Shown piece by piece: positions 1 through 6,746 of a stretch of DNA of 17,300 nt (position 1 is its first letter; the number at the start of each line of letters is the position of its first letter). Made by a program: the position numbers and the translations under genes. The DNA lies in NCBI GenBank assembly GCA_009774245.1, contig VSNM01000005.1, positions 114,219 through 131,518 of the forward strand. The letters are read 5' to 3'. The stretch is from Lachnospiraceae bacterium. Its GTDB lineage: Bacteria; Bacillota; Clostridia; Lachnospirales; Lachnospiraceae. The notes under the pieces were generated by a model, which ran no database searches, was not told the DNA's origin, and saw only the letters and a program-made list of their open reading frames with translations.

Positions 1-91
1 CATGGATTGCAATACCTGTAATTTAAAGTCGGTATGCGATGAGGTAGAGGGGCTGCGTGAACTGCATTTTGGACAAAAAAGAAACGAGTAG
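1..91 (+). CDS. C-terminal end of an unidentified Cys-rich protein (partial)
   Basis: An open frame enters from the left edge (codon phase such that ATG lies at 2-4) and ends with TAG at 89-91. The visible tail has about 29 residues, with a CxxC-type cluster (CNTCNLKSVC) followed by a charged segment ending in Arg-Asn-Glu. Closely spaced cysteines suggest metal or Fe-S binding, but the protein cannot be identified from this fragment. The ATG at 2-4 has no visible upstream context, so it may be an internal Met. The final GAG-TAG codons lie inside the left arm of the terminator at 85-121. That placement supports this as the true gene end, transcribed toward carD. Confidence 0.5.
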   Translation, partial: MDCNTCNLKSVCDEVEGLRELHFGQKRNE

Positions 92-121
92 GGGAAAGCT
101 TTTCCCCCTACTCGATTTTTT
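85..121. terminator. Bidirectional intrinsic terminator between convergent genes
   Basis: CGAGTAGGGGAAAGC (85-99) pairs with GCTTTTCCCCCTACTCG (98-114) with small imperfections. T-rich tracts follow on both strands: ATTTTTT on plus, and the complement of AAAAAAGAAA at 75-84 on minus. The stop codons of both flanking genes are in the stem: TAG 89-91 for the upstream plus gene and the complement of CTA 108-110 for the CarD gene. Its CGAGTAGGGG arm is shared with the hairpins inside the repeat elements at 4831-4918, 6747-6840 and 9473-9577. Confidence 0.85.
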
Positions 122-611
122 GTAGCTGCGTGATGATAAATTTGGGTATTTCCTCCTCCTGCATGGACAGGGCGTGGGAAAATTCCTGATGGATTTTCTT
201 TTCGGCGTCGTGCAGAATCTTTTCGTCGAATGCAGAAAACTTTCTACCTGCCTCGGTTGCGCGCGCTTTTCTGGTGTGAAGAACGGTGATCAGCGCGATA
301 ATCCTGCTGGTGTCGTCGCCGCGGAGAATCGCGGAGTAGGCAGCCTTTCTGAGGTTGGTATTGTCAATCCATTCGATTTTTTCCGTTGCAGAATGTCTGA
401 TAATGCTGATGATTTCGTCCTTGCCCATCAGTTTTCTGAGATGAACCTTGTCAGTGTCCACAGGGACATAGATGGTGGTTGCTTTATTGTCCGACAGGGG
501 ATGCATGATATAATAGGTGCGTTTTCTCTCGGTCAGTTTTTCTTCCCGGATATCCTCGATATTACAGACGCCGGCTGACGGGTGTATGACGATACTTCCA
601 ATCTGAAACAT
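108..611 (-). CDS. CarD/CdnL-type transcriptional regulator
   Basis: This is a 167-residue protein starting MFQIGSIVIHPSAGVCNIED, the N-terminal RNA polymerase-interacting (Tudor-like) domain signature of CarD/CdnL/TRCF proteins: a beta-rich 'G..V.hP..GV..I..I' pattern. It is followed by YYIMHPL and a helical C-terminal half with KARATEAGRKFSAFDEKIL. Family members bind the RNA polymerase beta subunit and stabilise open promoter complexes, often at rRNA and housekeeping promoters. An upstream in-frame Met would extend it by 21 residues to 674. The start at 611 is preferred because AAAGGAG lies just before it, family similarity starts there, and the longer version would run into the leader hairpin. 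The gene is divergent from the 927-2850 operon. The family call is strong; target genes are unknown. Confidence 0.88.
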   Translation of the reverse strand: MFQIGSIVIHPSAGVCNIEDIREEKLTERKRTYYIMHPLSDNKATTIYVPVDTDKVHLRKLMGKDEIISIIRHSATEKIEWIDNTNLRKAAYSAILRGDDTSRIIALITVLHTRKARATEAGRKFSAFDEKILHDAEKKIHQEFSHALSMQEEEIPKFIITQLQKIE

Positions 612-655
612 GCAAAAACTCCTTTCTGTTTCCTGTATACTGCTCAAAATTGTGT

Positions 656-702
656 ATAAAAAAACCGCTGTCACATTCGGAAATCAAATGTGAAGCAGTT
701 TG
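656..702 (-). promoter_or_regulatory. Terminator-like hairpin in the carD leader (possible attenuator)
   Basis: On the minus strand, AACTGCTTCACATT and AATGTGACAGCGGTT form an imperfect stem around a short loop and are followed by seven T residues (complement of 658-664). The hairpin ends about 45 nt before the CarD start. Flanking TGTGTAT and ATACACA segments can extend the stem. A terminator inside a leader suggests attenuation, or simply a stop for upstream transcription. No ligand-binding motif was recognised. Confidence 0.45.
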
Positions 703-738
703 TGGATACACATAATTACCAGAAATCTCTATACATTT

Positions 739-768
739 ATTCTAGCACAAAAAAATAATTTATGTAAG
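739..768 (-). promoter_or_regulatory. Possible sigma-A promoter for carD
   Basis: On the minus strand, CTTACA (763-768) and TAGAAT (739-744) are separated by 18 nt, upstream of the leader hairpin. The matches are moderate (4/6 and 5/6). The divergent region 612-926 otherwise holds only the leader hairpin and a weak plus-strand promoter candidate. Confidence 0.3.
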
Positions 769-835
769 CAAAACTTCTAAAATTTGTTAATAATATTTTT
801 CAGGGCGGCCTTATGGTCGTTTGGTGCAATGGAGG

Positions 836-864
836 TTGTCAAAGCAAGACTGTCTGTCGATATT
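836..864 (+). promoter_or_regulatory. Possible sigma-A promoter for the 927-2850 operon
   Basis: TTGTCA (836-841) and GATATT (859-864) are separated by 17 nt, about 60 nt upstream of the first start codon. The -35 match is good and the -10 match weak. Confidence 0.3.
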
Positions 865-926
865 TAACATATAAATGGATTTGAATCATCACAAGGGAGT
901 GGTAAAGCGAAATATCGGAGGAGAAA

Positions 927-1700
927 ATGTCAATCAATATAGCAGAAAGGCAGTTGCCGAAACAATACGAAAACTACGCCATCGATCAGGACAGACTCAG
1001 ACAAAGATTCCAGGATAAGGATAATGAAAAGAAGAAGAACAGTGTCAGGCATTTCAGTTATGACACCGTGGAGATCACACCAGATGGCCGCAGTGCCTTA
1101 GAGCAGGAGATGGTGGAAACGATCCGGGCGAGACAGGGTATCAGAGTTGAAGGAAGGCTTACTAGCGTCAGCTCGCAGAGCGTCTTTGAGGAGTTTGAGC
1201 GGGCAGTGTCGGCGGAGCAGAGAGCGCATACGGCAAGTGGCAATTTTGACCGCCATGTAGACAAGATGGTATCCGCCTACAGGCAGATGAAGCGCGCGAT
1301 CGAAGAGAAATATGCGAACAGGAGCCAGGAGCAGTCCTATTTCATCACCGATGACAAGAGCGTACAGCCGCTAACCCAGGAGACGGAACTGGAGCTGTTG
1401 GACAAAGCCTACGAGCAGCACAGTATGGCGATGGCTTCTTTCACGGAATCACTGAATGACCTGCAGGATTTTAAGCCGCAGATCATATACCACCGTTCCG
1501 GCAGCCATGTGAGGGAACAGTCGGATTACCAGCCGCAGTCAGGTTCCGCAGACGGTGCGAAAAAGAAAAAGGGCGAGATCCGGGATCAGGCGTATCAGGC
1601 ATTTATGTCCGCCATCGGTAAGGGTAGTTTTCAGTCCGGTTCAGGCAGCGCCGCGTTTTCGAGAAGTGAACTGAACCGTATCTGGGATCACTATGCATGA
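927..1700 (+). CDS. Unknown protein, first of a tandem related pair
   Basis: This is a 257-residue, hydrophilic, probably cytoplasmic protein with no signal peptide or membrane segment. ATG follows a strong GGAGGAG site. The N-terminal third has the motif DTVEITPDGRSALEQE (residues ~47-62). The middle (~107-180) is helical and charged (AYRQMKRAIEEKY, ELLDKAYEQHSMAMASF). A Gly/Ser-rich linker precedes a short helical end finishing IWDHYA. The next gene encodes a protein with the same order of elements: a D-x-V motif with G-x-x-AL, 'AY..Q..A', an acidic stretch, then 'LD.A(Y/F)'. The two look like diverged paralogs, but no known family was recognised. The LytTR gene in the same operon suggests a regulated surface, envelope or competition-related function; this is only context. 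Confidence 0.75.
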   Translation: MSINIAERQLPKQYENYAIDQDRLRQRFQDKDNEKKKNSVRHFSYDTVEITPDGRSALEQEMVETIRARQGIRVEGRLTSVSSQSVFEEFERAVSAEQRAHTASGNFDRHVDKMVSAYRQMKRAIEEKYANRSQEQSYFITDDKSVQPLTQETELELLDKAYEQHSMAMASFTESLNDLQDFKPQIIYHRSGSHVREQSDYQPQSGSADGAKKKKGEIRDQAYQAFMSAIGKGSFQSGSGSAAFSRSELNRIWDHYA

Positions 1701-1724
1701 TTTGCGGAAAGGATAAAGGGTTTC

Positions 1725-2489
1725 ATGATGCGAGTAGAAGAGAATAAGGCAGCTGTTTATGAGAAAAGCAGCCATTCCAGAACGATAAAGGAAGCGATGC
1801 CGGAGCTTAGGGACATTCAGATCAGGGTGGATTCTGTAGCTTTATCGCGGGAAGGACAGGCGGCGCTGCGCGGACAGGGACAGGGGACGTTCTGGCAGAT
1901 TGACCTGGACGGGATCCTGCAGATGAGGGATATTTGGCCAAAACTAAGCATGGATTTGTCCTATGAAATGATGCGGGACATGCAGACGGATATGCGAAAA
2001 ACCTCGGAAGAGACCATAAAATCAAAGGGATATGAGTCGCTTGATGATCGGATCACAAAACAGATGAATGCGTATGCGAGACAGTACGAAGCCCTGCAGA
2101 GGGGACATGCAGATGGAACGAGAGATGTCTATGTATCAGACGGAAGGGATGAAAACGGAAAAGAGCAGTATCATAAAGTGACATTGGAGGAGGACTTGAA
2201 ATATCTGGATGAGGCTTTTGGGCGGATTGCGGATGATATGGTACTGGCGACAAGCTCCCAGGAGAACCTGCGGCAATCGAAAGAATATTTCAGCGGACAA
2301 AAGCTGACAGCCCCATTGCCGGGCGGATCTGGCCAGAGGCTTGCCGACACCCTGAAACGCGCGGCCTCCGCCTATGCGCAGCAGAGACAAAAGGGAAATC
2401 CTGCGAACGCGGCAAGGATGGCACTCAATGCCCTCGATGAGGACAGGAGCTTTTCCAACACGATGCGCAAGTTGTTTTCGGTTCGGTAA
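1725..2489 (+). CDS. Unknown protein, second of a tandem related pair
   Basis: This is a 254-residue, cytoplasmic-looking protein starting 24 bp after the previous stop, so it is probably co-transcribed. Start ATG-ATG (1725 or 1728) follows AAAGGG. It carries QIRVDSVALSREGQAALRGQ (residues ~31-50), matching the D-x-V-x-(I/L)-(S/T)-x-x-G-x-x-AL motif of the upstream protein. It also has a helical block with MNAYARQYEALQ and LKYLDEAFGRIADDMV, parallel to the neighbour's AYRQMKRAIEE and LLDKAYEQHSMAM. A Gly/Pro-rich linker (~203-210) precedes a basic helical C-terminus. No enzyme motif or known domain was recognised. The stop TAA at 2487-2489 overlaps the ribosome binding site of the LytTR gene, suggesting translational coupling. 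Confidence 0.75.
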   Translation: MMRVEENKAAVYEKSSHSRTIKEAMPELRDIQIRVDSVALSREGQAALRGQGQGTFWQIDLDGILQMRDIWPKLSMDLSYEMMRDMQTDMRKTSEETIKSKGYESLDDRITKQMNAYARQYEALQRGHADGTRDVYVSDGRDENGKEQYHKVTLEEDLKYLDEAFGRIADDMVLATSSQENLRQSKEYFSGQKLTAPLPGGSGQRLADTLKRAASAYAQQRQKGNPANAARMALNALDEDRSFSNTMRKLFSVR

Positions 2490-2499
2490 GGAGGACATT

Positions 2500-2850
2500 T
2501 TGAAGGGGAGGCAGCAGGGAGACCAGACAGTCCGATTCAGCTTCGTGGAGGGCGACGTGCGTCTGCGGGTGGAGGATATCGTCTACATTGAGACAAGCAG
2601 GCACAAGAATGTGTTTTACACCACAGGCGGAACCTATAACATTTACAGAAAAATGGACGAGCTGGAAGCGGACTTGCATGGTATGGGATTTGTGCGGACG
2701 CACCGAAGTTTTCTTGTCAACATGCGGTATATCGACCGGATTAACAGTTATATTGTGACGTTAGTCAGCGGGAAGGAATTATCCGTCCCCAAGGCGAGAT
2801 ATCCTGATGTAAAGCGCCAGTACGCACTGTTTCAGGGAATAAAAAAATGA
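2500..2850 (+). CDS. Stand-alone LytTR DNA-binding protein (TTG start)
   Basis: This 116-residue protein consists almost wholly of a LytTR domain: VEGDVRLRVEDIVYIETSRH (~16-35), the YNIYRKMDELEADL helix (~46-59), the hallmark FVRTHRSFLVNMRYI (~64-78) and the LSVPKARYPDVK end. LytTR domains bind direct-repeat DNA and usually sit behind a response receiver. Here there is no receiver or membrane domain, so activity must be set by expression level or a partner. The TTG at 2500 is chosen because a near-perfect AAGGAGG lies 5-6 nt upstream, right at the previous gene's stop. The frame could extend to an ATG at 2374, but that would overlap the upstream gene by 116 bp and encode non-domain sequence. 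It is likely the operon's regulator, perhaps autoregulatory. Confidence 0.88.
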   Translation: MKGRQQGDQTVRFSFVEGDVRLRVEDIVYIETSRHKNVFYTTGGTYNIYRKMDELEADLHGMGFVRTHRSFLVNMRYIDRINSYIVTLVSGKELSVPKARYPDVKRQYALFQGIKK

Positions 2851-2854
2851 GTGG

Positions 2855-2886
2855 AAAAGGGAACCCGAAAAGGCTTCCCTTTTTTG
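2855..2886 (+). terminator. Intrinsic terminator after the LytTR gene
   Basis: AAAAGGGAA and TTCCCTTTTTT flank a GC-containing loop shortly after the TGA at 2848-2850. This closes the 927-2850 operon. Confidence 0.7.
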
Positions 2887-3021
2887 GACTTTGAAAATCG
2901 CATAAAAATGTAAAAAAAATTAAAAATAACACAATATTTTGAAAGAAAATCACAGATTGATGCTGTATAATAATATAGTGGGAATGGTTTTTCAAACACG
3001 CACTGAGAAGGGGAGACTGGA

Positions 3022-4827
3022 ATGAAGGATTTTGAGAGAAAGATGTCACCGAGAAAAAATATTGACACAGAGAGCTGGTTTATTGAGTGCTATCGGAGGT
3101 ATCAGGGACATCCGATGAAGATATTGATTGCCCTGTATCGGGGAAATTATCACAAGTTTGTACTGGCAGTGATCAGCTTTTTTATCAAGCATGCCTGCGT
3201 GTGGGTGCTGCCGATCCTGACGGCGAATATCATCAATGACGTGACATCGGGCAATCCCAATACCGTGCGGAATATTATTTTTTATACGGTGTTTGAGGGC
3301 GTTCTTATCGTGATCAATGTCCCCATGAATTATCTGTACACAGCCTGCAAGAGCTTAGCGACGCGCTATGTGGAGACGGGACTTCGCAAGGCGCTGGTGC
3401 GCAAGCTCCAGCAACTTTCCATATCGTACCATGTGGAGACGCAGTCCGGCCGGCTCCAGTCGAAGATCATGCGCGATGTCGAGGCGGTGGAAACGCTGTC
3501 GACGCAGATGTTTTTAAACATATTAAACATTGTCCTCAATATCGGCGTGGCGCTGATTGTCACAGGCTCCAAGAGCAAGACGGTTCTTGTGTTCTTTGTG
3601 TTTGCGGCGCCGATCGCAGCAATCACGATGGTGTCCTTTCGCAATGTGATGAAAAATAGAAACAGGGAGTTTCGAAAGGAGATGGAGGAGACTTCCGCGC
3701 GCGTCATGGAGATGGTGGAGCTCGTGCCCGTGACGAGGGCTCATGCGCTCGAGGACGAGGAGGTGCGCAAGATCAGCAGCCAGCTCTTCGCGGTGGCAGA
3801 AAAGGGGTATCAGCTTGATGTAGTACAGGCGCTCTTTGGCTCCGTGGGATGGGCGATCTTCCAGATCTTTCAGGTGATCTGTCTGGCGTTTACGGGTTAT
3901 CTCGCCGTGAAGGGAAGTATTCAGGTGGGGGACATCACGCTTTATCAGAGTTATTTTTCAACCGTGGTCAATCAGGTGTCCGCGATTGTGACGCTGCTCC
4001 CGATCATTACAAAAGGCGTCGAGTCGGTGAACTCGATCGGGGAGGTGCTGCTGTCAGAGGACGTGGAGCGCAATGAGGGCAAGGAGGCTCTGGACGATGT
4101 GGAGGGCGTCTTTGACTTTCAGGAAGTCTGTTTCCACTACAATAGCAGTGAAAATCAGGTGTTAAATCATTTGAACCTGCATGTCGAAAAGGGGCAGACG
4201 ATCGCCTTTGTCGGGGAATCCGGCGCCGGAAAGTCCACGATCCTAAATATGGTCATCGGCTTTCACATGGCAAGCGAGGGGAAAGTATTGCTGGACGGGC
4301 ATGATATGAACGAGATTGACCTGCGCACCTACAGAAAGCATCTTGCCGTCGTGCCGCAGACCTCAATTCTATTTTCGGGGACGATACGGGAAAACATTAC
4401 ATACGGATGTGAGCATGTGACGGACGAGGAGCTTGCGGAGGTGGTGCGCGCGGCGAACCTGACTGATCTGGTGGAGAGCCTGCCAAAAGGGCTCGACACG
4501 GCGGTGGGCGAGCATGGCGGAAAGCTGTCCGGCGGGCAGCGTCAGCGGATTGCCATCGCGCGGGCGCTCATACGCAATCCCCAAATAATCGTTCTGGACG
4601 AGGCGACATCGGCACTCGACAGCATCTCGGAAAAGATGATTCAGGAAGCGATCAATAATCTGGTGAAAGGCAGGACGACCTTTATCGTGGCGCACCGCCT
4701 GTCCACAATCCGCGACGCGGATAAGATCGCGGTGATCGCCGATGGAAAATGCGTGGAATACGGAACATTCGAGGAGCTGATGGAGTTAAAGGGCGAGTTC
4801 TACCGCATGAAGGTGCTGCAGAGTTAG
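3022..4827 (+). CDS. ABC exporter half-transporter (fused membrane and ATPase domains)
   Basis: This 601-residue protein has an N-terminal six-helix exporter domain (residues ~45-330) and a C-terminal nucleotide-binding domain. ATPase motifs are complete: Walker A GESGAGKST (398-406), Q-loop VVPQ, signature LSGGQRQR (502-509), Walker B IIVLDEATSALD (522-533) with catalytic Glu527, and H-loop His558. The arrangement is that of MsbA/BmrA-type exporters, which work as dimers to expel lipids, drugs or peptides. No peptidase C39 domain is present and no second half-transporter is adjacent, so a homodimer is likely. The substrate cannot be told from sequence. An AGGGGAG site precedes ATG 3022. The upstream 2887-3021 stretch is very AT-rich and contains TATAAT at 2966-2971, but no well-spaced -35. 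The copy of the repeat element at 4831 follows directly. Confidence 0.93.
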   Translation: MKDFERKMSPRKNIDTESWFIECYRRYQGHPMKILIALYRGNYHKFVLAVISFFIKHACVWVLPILTANIINDVTSGNPNTVRNIIFYTVFEGVLIVINVPMNYLYTACKSLATRYVETGLRKALVRKLQQLSISYHVETQSGRLQSKIMRDVEAVETLSTQMFLNILNIVLNIGVALIVTGSKSKTVLVFFVFAAPIAAITMVSFRNVMKNRNREFRKEMEETSARVMEMVELVPVTRAHALEDEEVRKISSQLFAVAEKGYQLDVVQALFGSVGWAIFQIFQVICLAFTGYLAVKGSIQVGDITLYQSYFSTVVNQVSAIVTLLPIITKGVESVNSIGEVLLSEDVERNEGKEALDDVEGVFDFQEVCFHYNSSENQVLNHLNLHVEKGQTIAFVGESGAGKSTILNMVIGFHMASEGKVLLDGHDMNEIDLRTYRKHLAVVPQTSILFSGTIRENITYGCEHVTDEELAEVVRAANLTDLVESLPKGLDTAVGEHGGKLSGGQRQRIAIARALIRNPQIIVLDEATSALDSISEKMIQEAINNLVKGRTTFIVAHRLSTIRDADKIAVIADGKCVEYGTFEELMELKGEFYRMKVLQS

Positions 4828-4830
4828 TTA

Positions 4831-4918
4831 TGCAAACGGGCGCATAAGGAAATTAGTTGCTGCCGCAACATGCGCCCGGCGCGGCGAGTAGTGGAGAAGG
4901 GCATTCCCCTACTCGATT
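4831..4918 (+). repeat. Structured intergenic element, copy C, ending in a terminator
   Basis: It begins TGCAAACGGGCGCAT, and the outer arm GGGCGCAT (4838-4845) pairs with ATGCGCCC (4870-4877). Inside is AGTTGC-TGCC-GCAAC, an inner hairpin. After the linker GGCGCGGCGAGTAG comes a terminator hairpin, CGAGTAGTGGA with TTCCCCTACTCG, then ATTTT. The layout matches copies at 6747 and 9473, but most stem bases differ while still pairing. It lies between the convergent ABC exporter and trhA genes and probably terminates transcription of the exporter. Confidence 0.75.
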
Positions 4919-5560
4919 TTATGCCACATAACAGTACATAAAGATAAAGTGGCAGATGCTCCCGCCCATCACGAACAGATGAAAGATCTCATGTGAGCCA
5001 AAATATTTGTGCAGCGAGTTGAACACAGGAAGCTTTAGCGCATAGATTACACCACCGATCGTGTAGATGATGCCGCCGGCCAGCAGCCATCCAAACGCCG
5101 CGTGGGGAAGCGTGTTCCAGAGCGTTCCGAACACGAGCAGGCACAGCCAGCCCATGGCGATATAGATTACCGATGAAAACCATTTCGGACAGGTGATCCA
5201 CAGCGCTTTGACGAGCATACCGACGATGGCCACACCCCAGACAAGCGCCAGCAGCGTATACCCCATACGGCCGCCGAGGACGATCAGGCACACCGGCGTG
5301 TAAGAACCCGCGATCAGCACAAAGATCATCATGTGGTCTATCTTGCGAAAAACGCGCAATACTTTTCCAGAGACATTGACGCTGTGATAGAGCGCGCTCG
5401 CCCCGTACAAAAGAATCATGCTCGCCGCAAAGATGGCGAGCGCCACGGCCGTCATGCCGCCGTGAGCCTTCATGATGAGCGGCGATGCGGCGATCGCCGC
5501 CATGAGACATGCGATAAAATGTGTGATCGCGCTTCCGGGTTCCCTGATTGTCAACTGCAT
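4919..5560 (-). CDS. trhA: TrhA/hemolysin III family membrane protein
   Basis: This is a 213-residue protein with about seven membrane-spanning segments, the usual size for the family. It belongs to the hemolysin III/TrhA branch of the PAQR-like superfamily. Conserved metal-site residues are present: Ser55-x3-His59 (SALYHS), Asp75-His76 (KIDHMM) and His190-x3-His194 (SHEIFHLF). Bacterial TrhA proteins are linked to membrane fluidity and energetics; 'hemolysin' is a historical label. ATG 5558-5560 is preceded by AAGGAGGAG at ideal spacing. The stop TAA (4919-4921) directly abuts the T-run of the copy C terminator. A promoter and a palindrome lie upstream at 5694-5756. It is a single-gene unit. 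Confidence 0.92.
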   Translation of the reverse strand: MQLTIREPGSAITHFIACLMAAIAASPLIMKAHGGMTAVALAIFAASMILLYGASALYHSVNVSGKVLRVFRKIDHMMIFVLIAGSYTPVCLIVLGGRMGYTLLALVWGVAIVGMLVKALWITCPKWFSSVIYIAMGWLCLLVFGTLWNTLPHAAFGWLLAGGIIYTIGGVIYALKLPVFNSLHKYFGSHEIFHLFVMGGSICHFIFMYCYVA

Positions 5561-5693
5561 AATAACTCCTCCTTGGATACAATGTGTTTTCGATCAATTT
5601 CCGTCTACAGTTCCAAATATATTTCCGGCAATCTAGCCTTTGCGTTTTCTCTCAATACAGCATATGGCACTTCGTAGAGTACAATGAAATGGA

Positions 5694-5714
5694 ATGTAGT
5701 ATTGAAAACTACAT
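5694..5714. promoter_or_regulatory. Palindrome near the trhA transcription start (candidate operator)
   Basis: ATGTAGT (5694-5700) and ACTACAT (5708-5714) form a perfect 7-bp inverted repeat with a 7-nt spacer. It lies just downstream of the predicted -10 of the trhA promoter, near +7 to +27. A repressor site is plausible. No poly-T run follows on either strand, so it does not look like a terminator. Confidence 0.4.
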
Positions 5715-5727
5715 ATTGATTAAAATA

Positions 5728-5756
5728 ATACTACTACTTATTGTGTTCAATGTCAA
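5728..5756 (-). promoter_or_regulatory. Likely sigma-A promoter for trhA
   Basis: On the minus strand, consensus TTGACA (5751-5756) is followed after 17 nt by TAGTAT (5728-5733). This implies a leader of about 160 nt before the trhA start at 5560. Confidence 0.55.
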
Positions 5757-5765
5757 TCTTAATTA

Positions 5766-5799
5766 TCAAAAAATCGAGGAGGTTTCAGTCCTCCTCGAT
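5766..5799 (-). terminator. Intrinsic terminator overlapping the end of the 88-residue gene
   Basis: On the minus strand, ATCGAGGAGG and CCTCCTCGAT form a perfect 10-bp stem with a 7-nt loop and are followed by TTTTTTG. The left arm encodes the last codons before the stop at 5785-5787, so the coding end and the terminator are fused. Confidence 0.88.
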
Positions 5800-6051
5800 C
5801 ACATGTATTTCCAGATAGTCAAAATCGATCGACTCTATAAAGTTGTCCGAAGTAAAACGCGTTTTGTCGTGCTTTTTGAAATCCTTGATATTTGCGTCGA
5901 GCCAGATCGGTTTCCCGAGATCAAACTGGTAACACACCGCCTCGAGTGCATCAAATACCTTGTGTGTGCGTGTCTCGGGACGCTCGTCACAGATGACGGT
6001 ATCCCGTAGCATATGGTTGTCCTTGAAAGTCCTTGCCCACAGTCTAAACAT
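5785..6051 (-). CDS. Small unknown protein (88 residues)
   Basis: This is an acidic, soluble-looking 88-residue protein starting MFRLWARTFKDNHMLRDTVI and ending IHVIEED, with no signal peptide or membrane segment. No known domain was recognised. The start ATG (6049-6051) follows a purine-rich GGGGGAT, a weak ribosome binding site. The gene lies 32 bp after the frame-corrected end of the SMI1/KNR4 gene on the same strand and is closed by the terminator at 5766-5799, so the two probably form an operon. The pattern (basic-aromatic N-terminus, alternating hydrophobic strands, terminator right at the stop) supports a real gene over chance. A partner role with the SMI1 protein is possible but only contextual. 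Confidence 0.7.
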   Translation of the reverse strand: MFRLWARTFKDNHMLRDTVICDERPETRTHKVFDALEAVCYQFDLGKPIWLDANIKDFKKHDKTRFTSDNFIESIDFDYLEIHVIEED

Positions 6052-6083
6052 TTCTTATATCCCCCATATATCATGATACGATA

Positions 6084-6723
6084 TCATGAAAATCCATTCT
6101 GCTTTTTCCAGTCCTGCCAGCGCCCGCCGTTCATGAGCAGCCGCCATGCCTCCCGTCTTTCCAGACCAAACCAGTCAAACTGGCGCATCAGGACATACAC
6201 AATCTGTCCCTCCGGAAGGCTTGCGCCACACCACCTGTCCCCTGTATGGGCCGGTCAGCATCAGCCCGGTCATGAGCGTGCAGCCCTGCGTCCCGATGGG
6301 CAGGACGCCGGTGTAAGGATAGGGTGACTGCGCGACCTTGTCCCAGTCGGCGTCGCTCATTTTCGGATAGATCAGCGGCTCTTCCTGGAGGACGTTTTCC
6401 TCGTCCGGGAGCCATTGCTCCAAAAGCTCTGTTTCACGCCGTTTGCTTTCCGGCGTTTTCACGCCAAAGAGTCCGTAGAAGGGACCTGCGCCGCCGTTTC
6501 CAGCCAGCGTCAGAAAATCCCGGTATTCCTCCGGCAGACGGATGCCGTGCTGCGCCTCGAATTTCTGTACCACTTCCTCGCTGGCAGGCGCCGCTAACTT
6601 GTATTGATGGGAGTCCGCCCCAAAGCGGTCGCAGTCCTCGTCTTTTGCCTTCGCCTGCCCCAGCAGTTTTAAGATGCGTTTTACCCAGGCCGGCTGGCCG
6701 TTCTTTTTCGTTTGCTGACTCAA
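6084..6723 (-). pseudogene. SMI1/KNR4 (SUKH) family gene with an apparent one-base frameshift
   Basis: The TTG start (complement of 6721-6723) follows GGAGG at 8 nt. SMI1/KNR4 features are clear: EEVVQKFEAQHGIRLPEEYR (49-68), FLTLAGNGGAGPFYGLFG (70-87) and YPYTGVLPIGTQGCTLM. The initial frame stops at 6175 after an uncharacteristic tail. One base later, at about 6225, another frame reads ASLPEGQIVYVLMRQFDWF and goes on with Trp-rich, protein-like sequence to a TGA at 6084-6086. The 640-bp span is one base more than a multiple of three, consistent with a single inserted base (sequencing error or true mutation). The corrected protein would have about 212 residues. SMI1/KNR4 proteins are often immunity proteins in contact-dependent toxin systems, but no toxin gene is nearby. 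If the frameshift is not real, the gene is a shorter CDS at 6175-6723. Confidence 0.75.
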
Positions 6724-6746
6724 TGTCCTGACCTCCTTTTTTTATA

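Noticed and set aside
612..674. Longer start for the CarD gene adding 21 residues.
   Set aside because: The added residues do not look like the family, and they lie in the leader with the terminator-like hairpin; AAAGGAG supports the start at 611.
2374..2499. N-terminal extension of the LytTR gene to an upstream ATG.
   Set aside because: It overlaps the preceding gene and lacks a ribosome binding site, while TTG 2500 has AAGGAGG at ideal spacing and starts at the domain boundary.
2939..2971. TTGAAA and TATAAT upstream of the ABC exporter as a promoter.
   Set aside because: The spacing is 21 nt, too long for a normal sigma-A promoter, although TATAAT itself may still be used.
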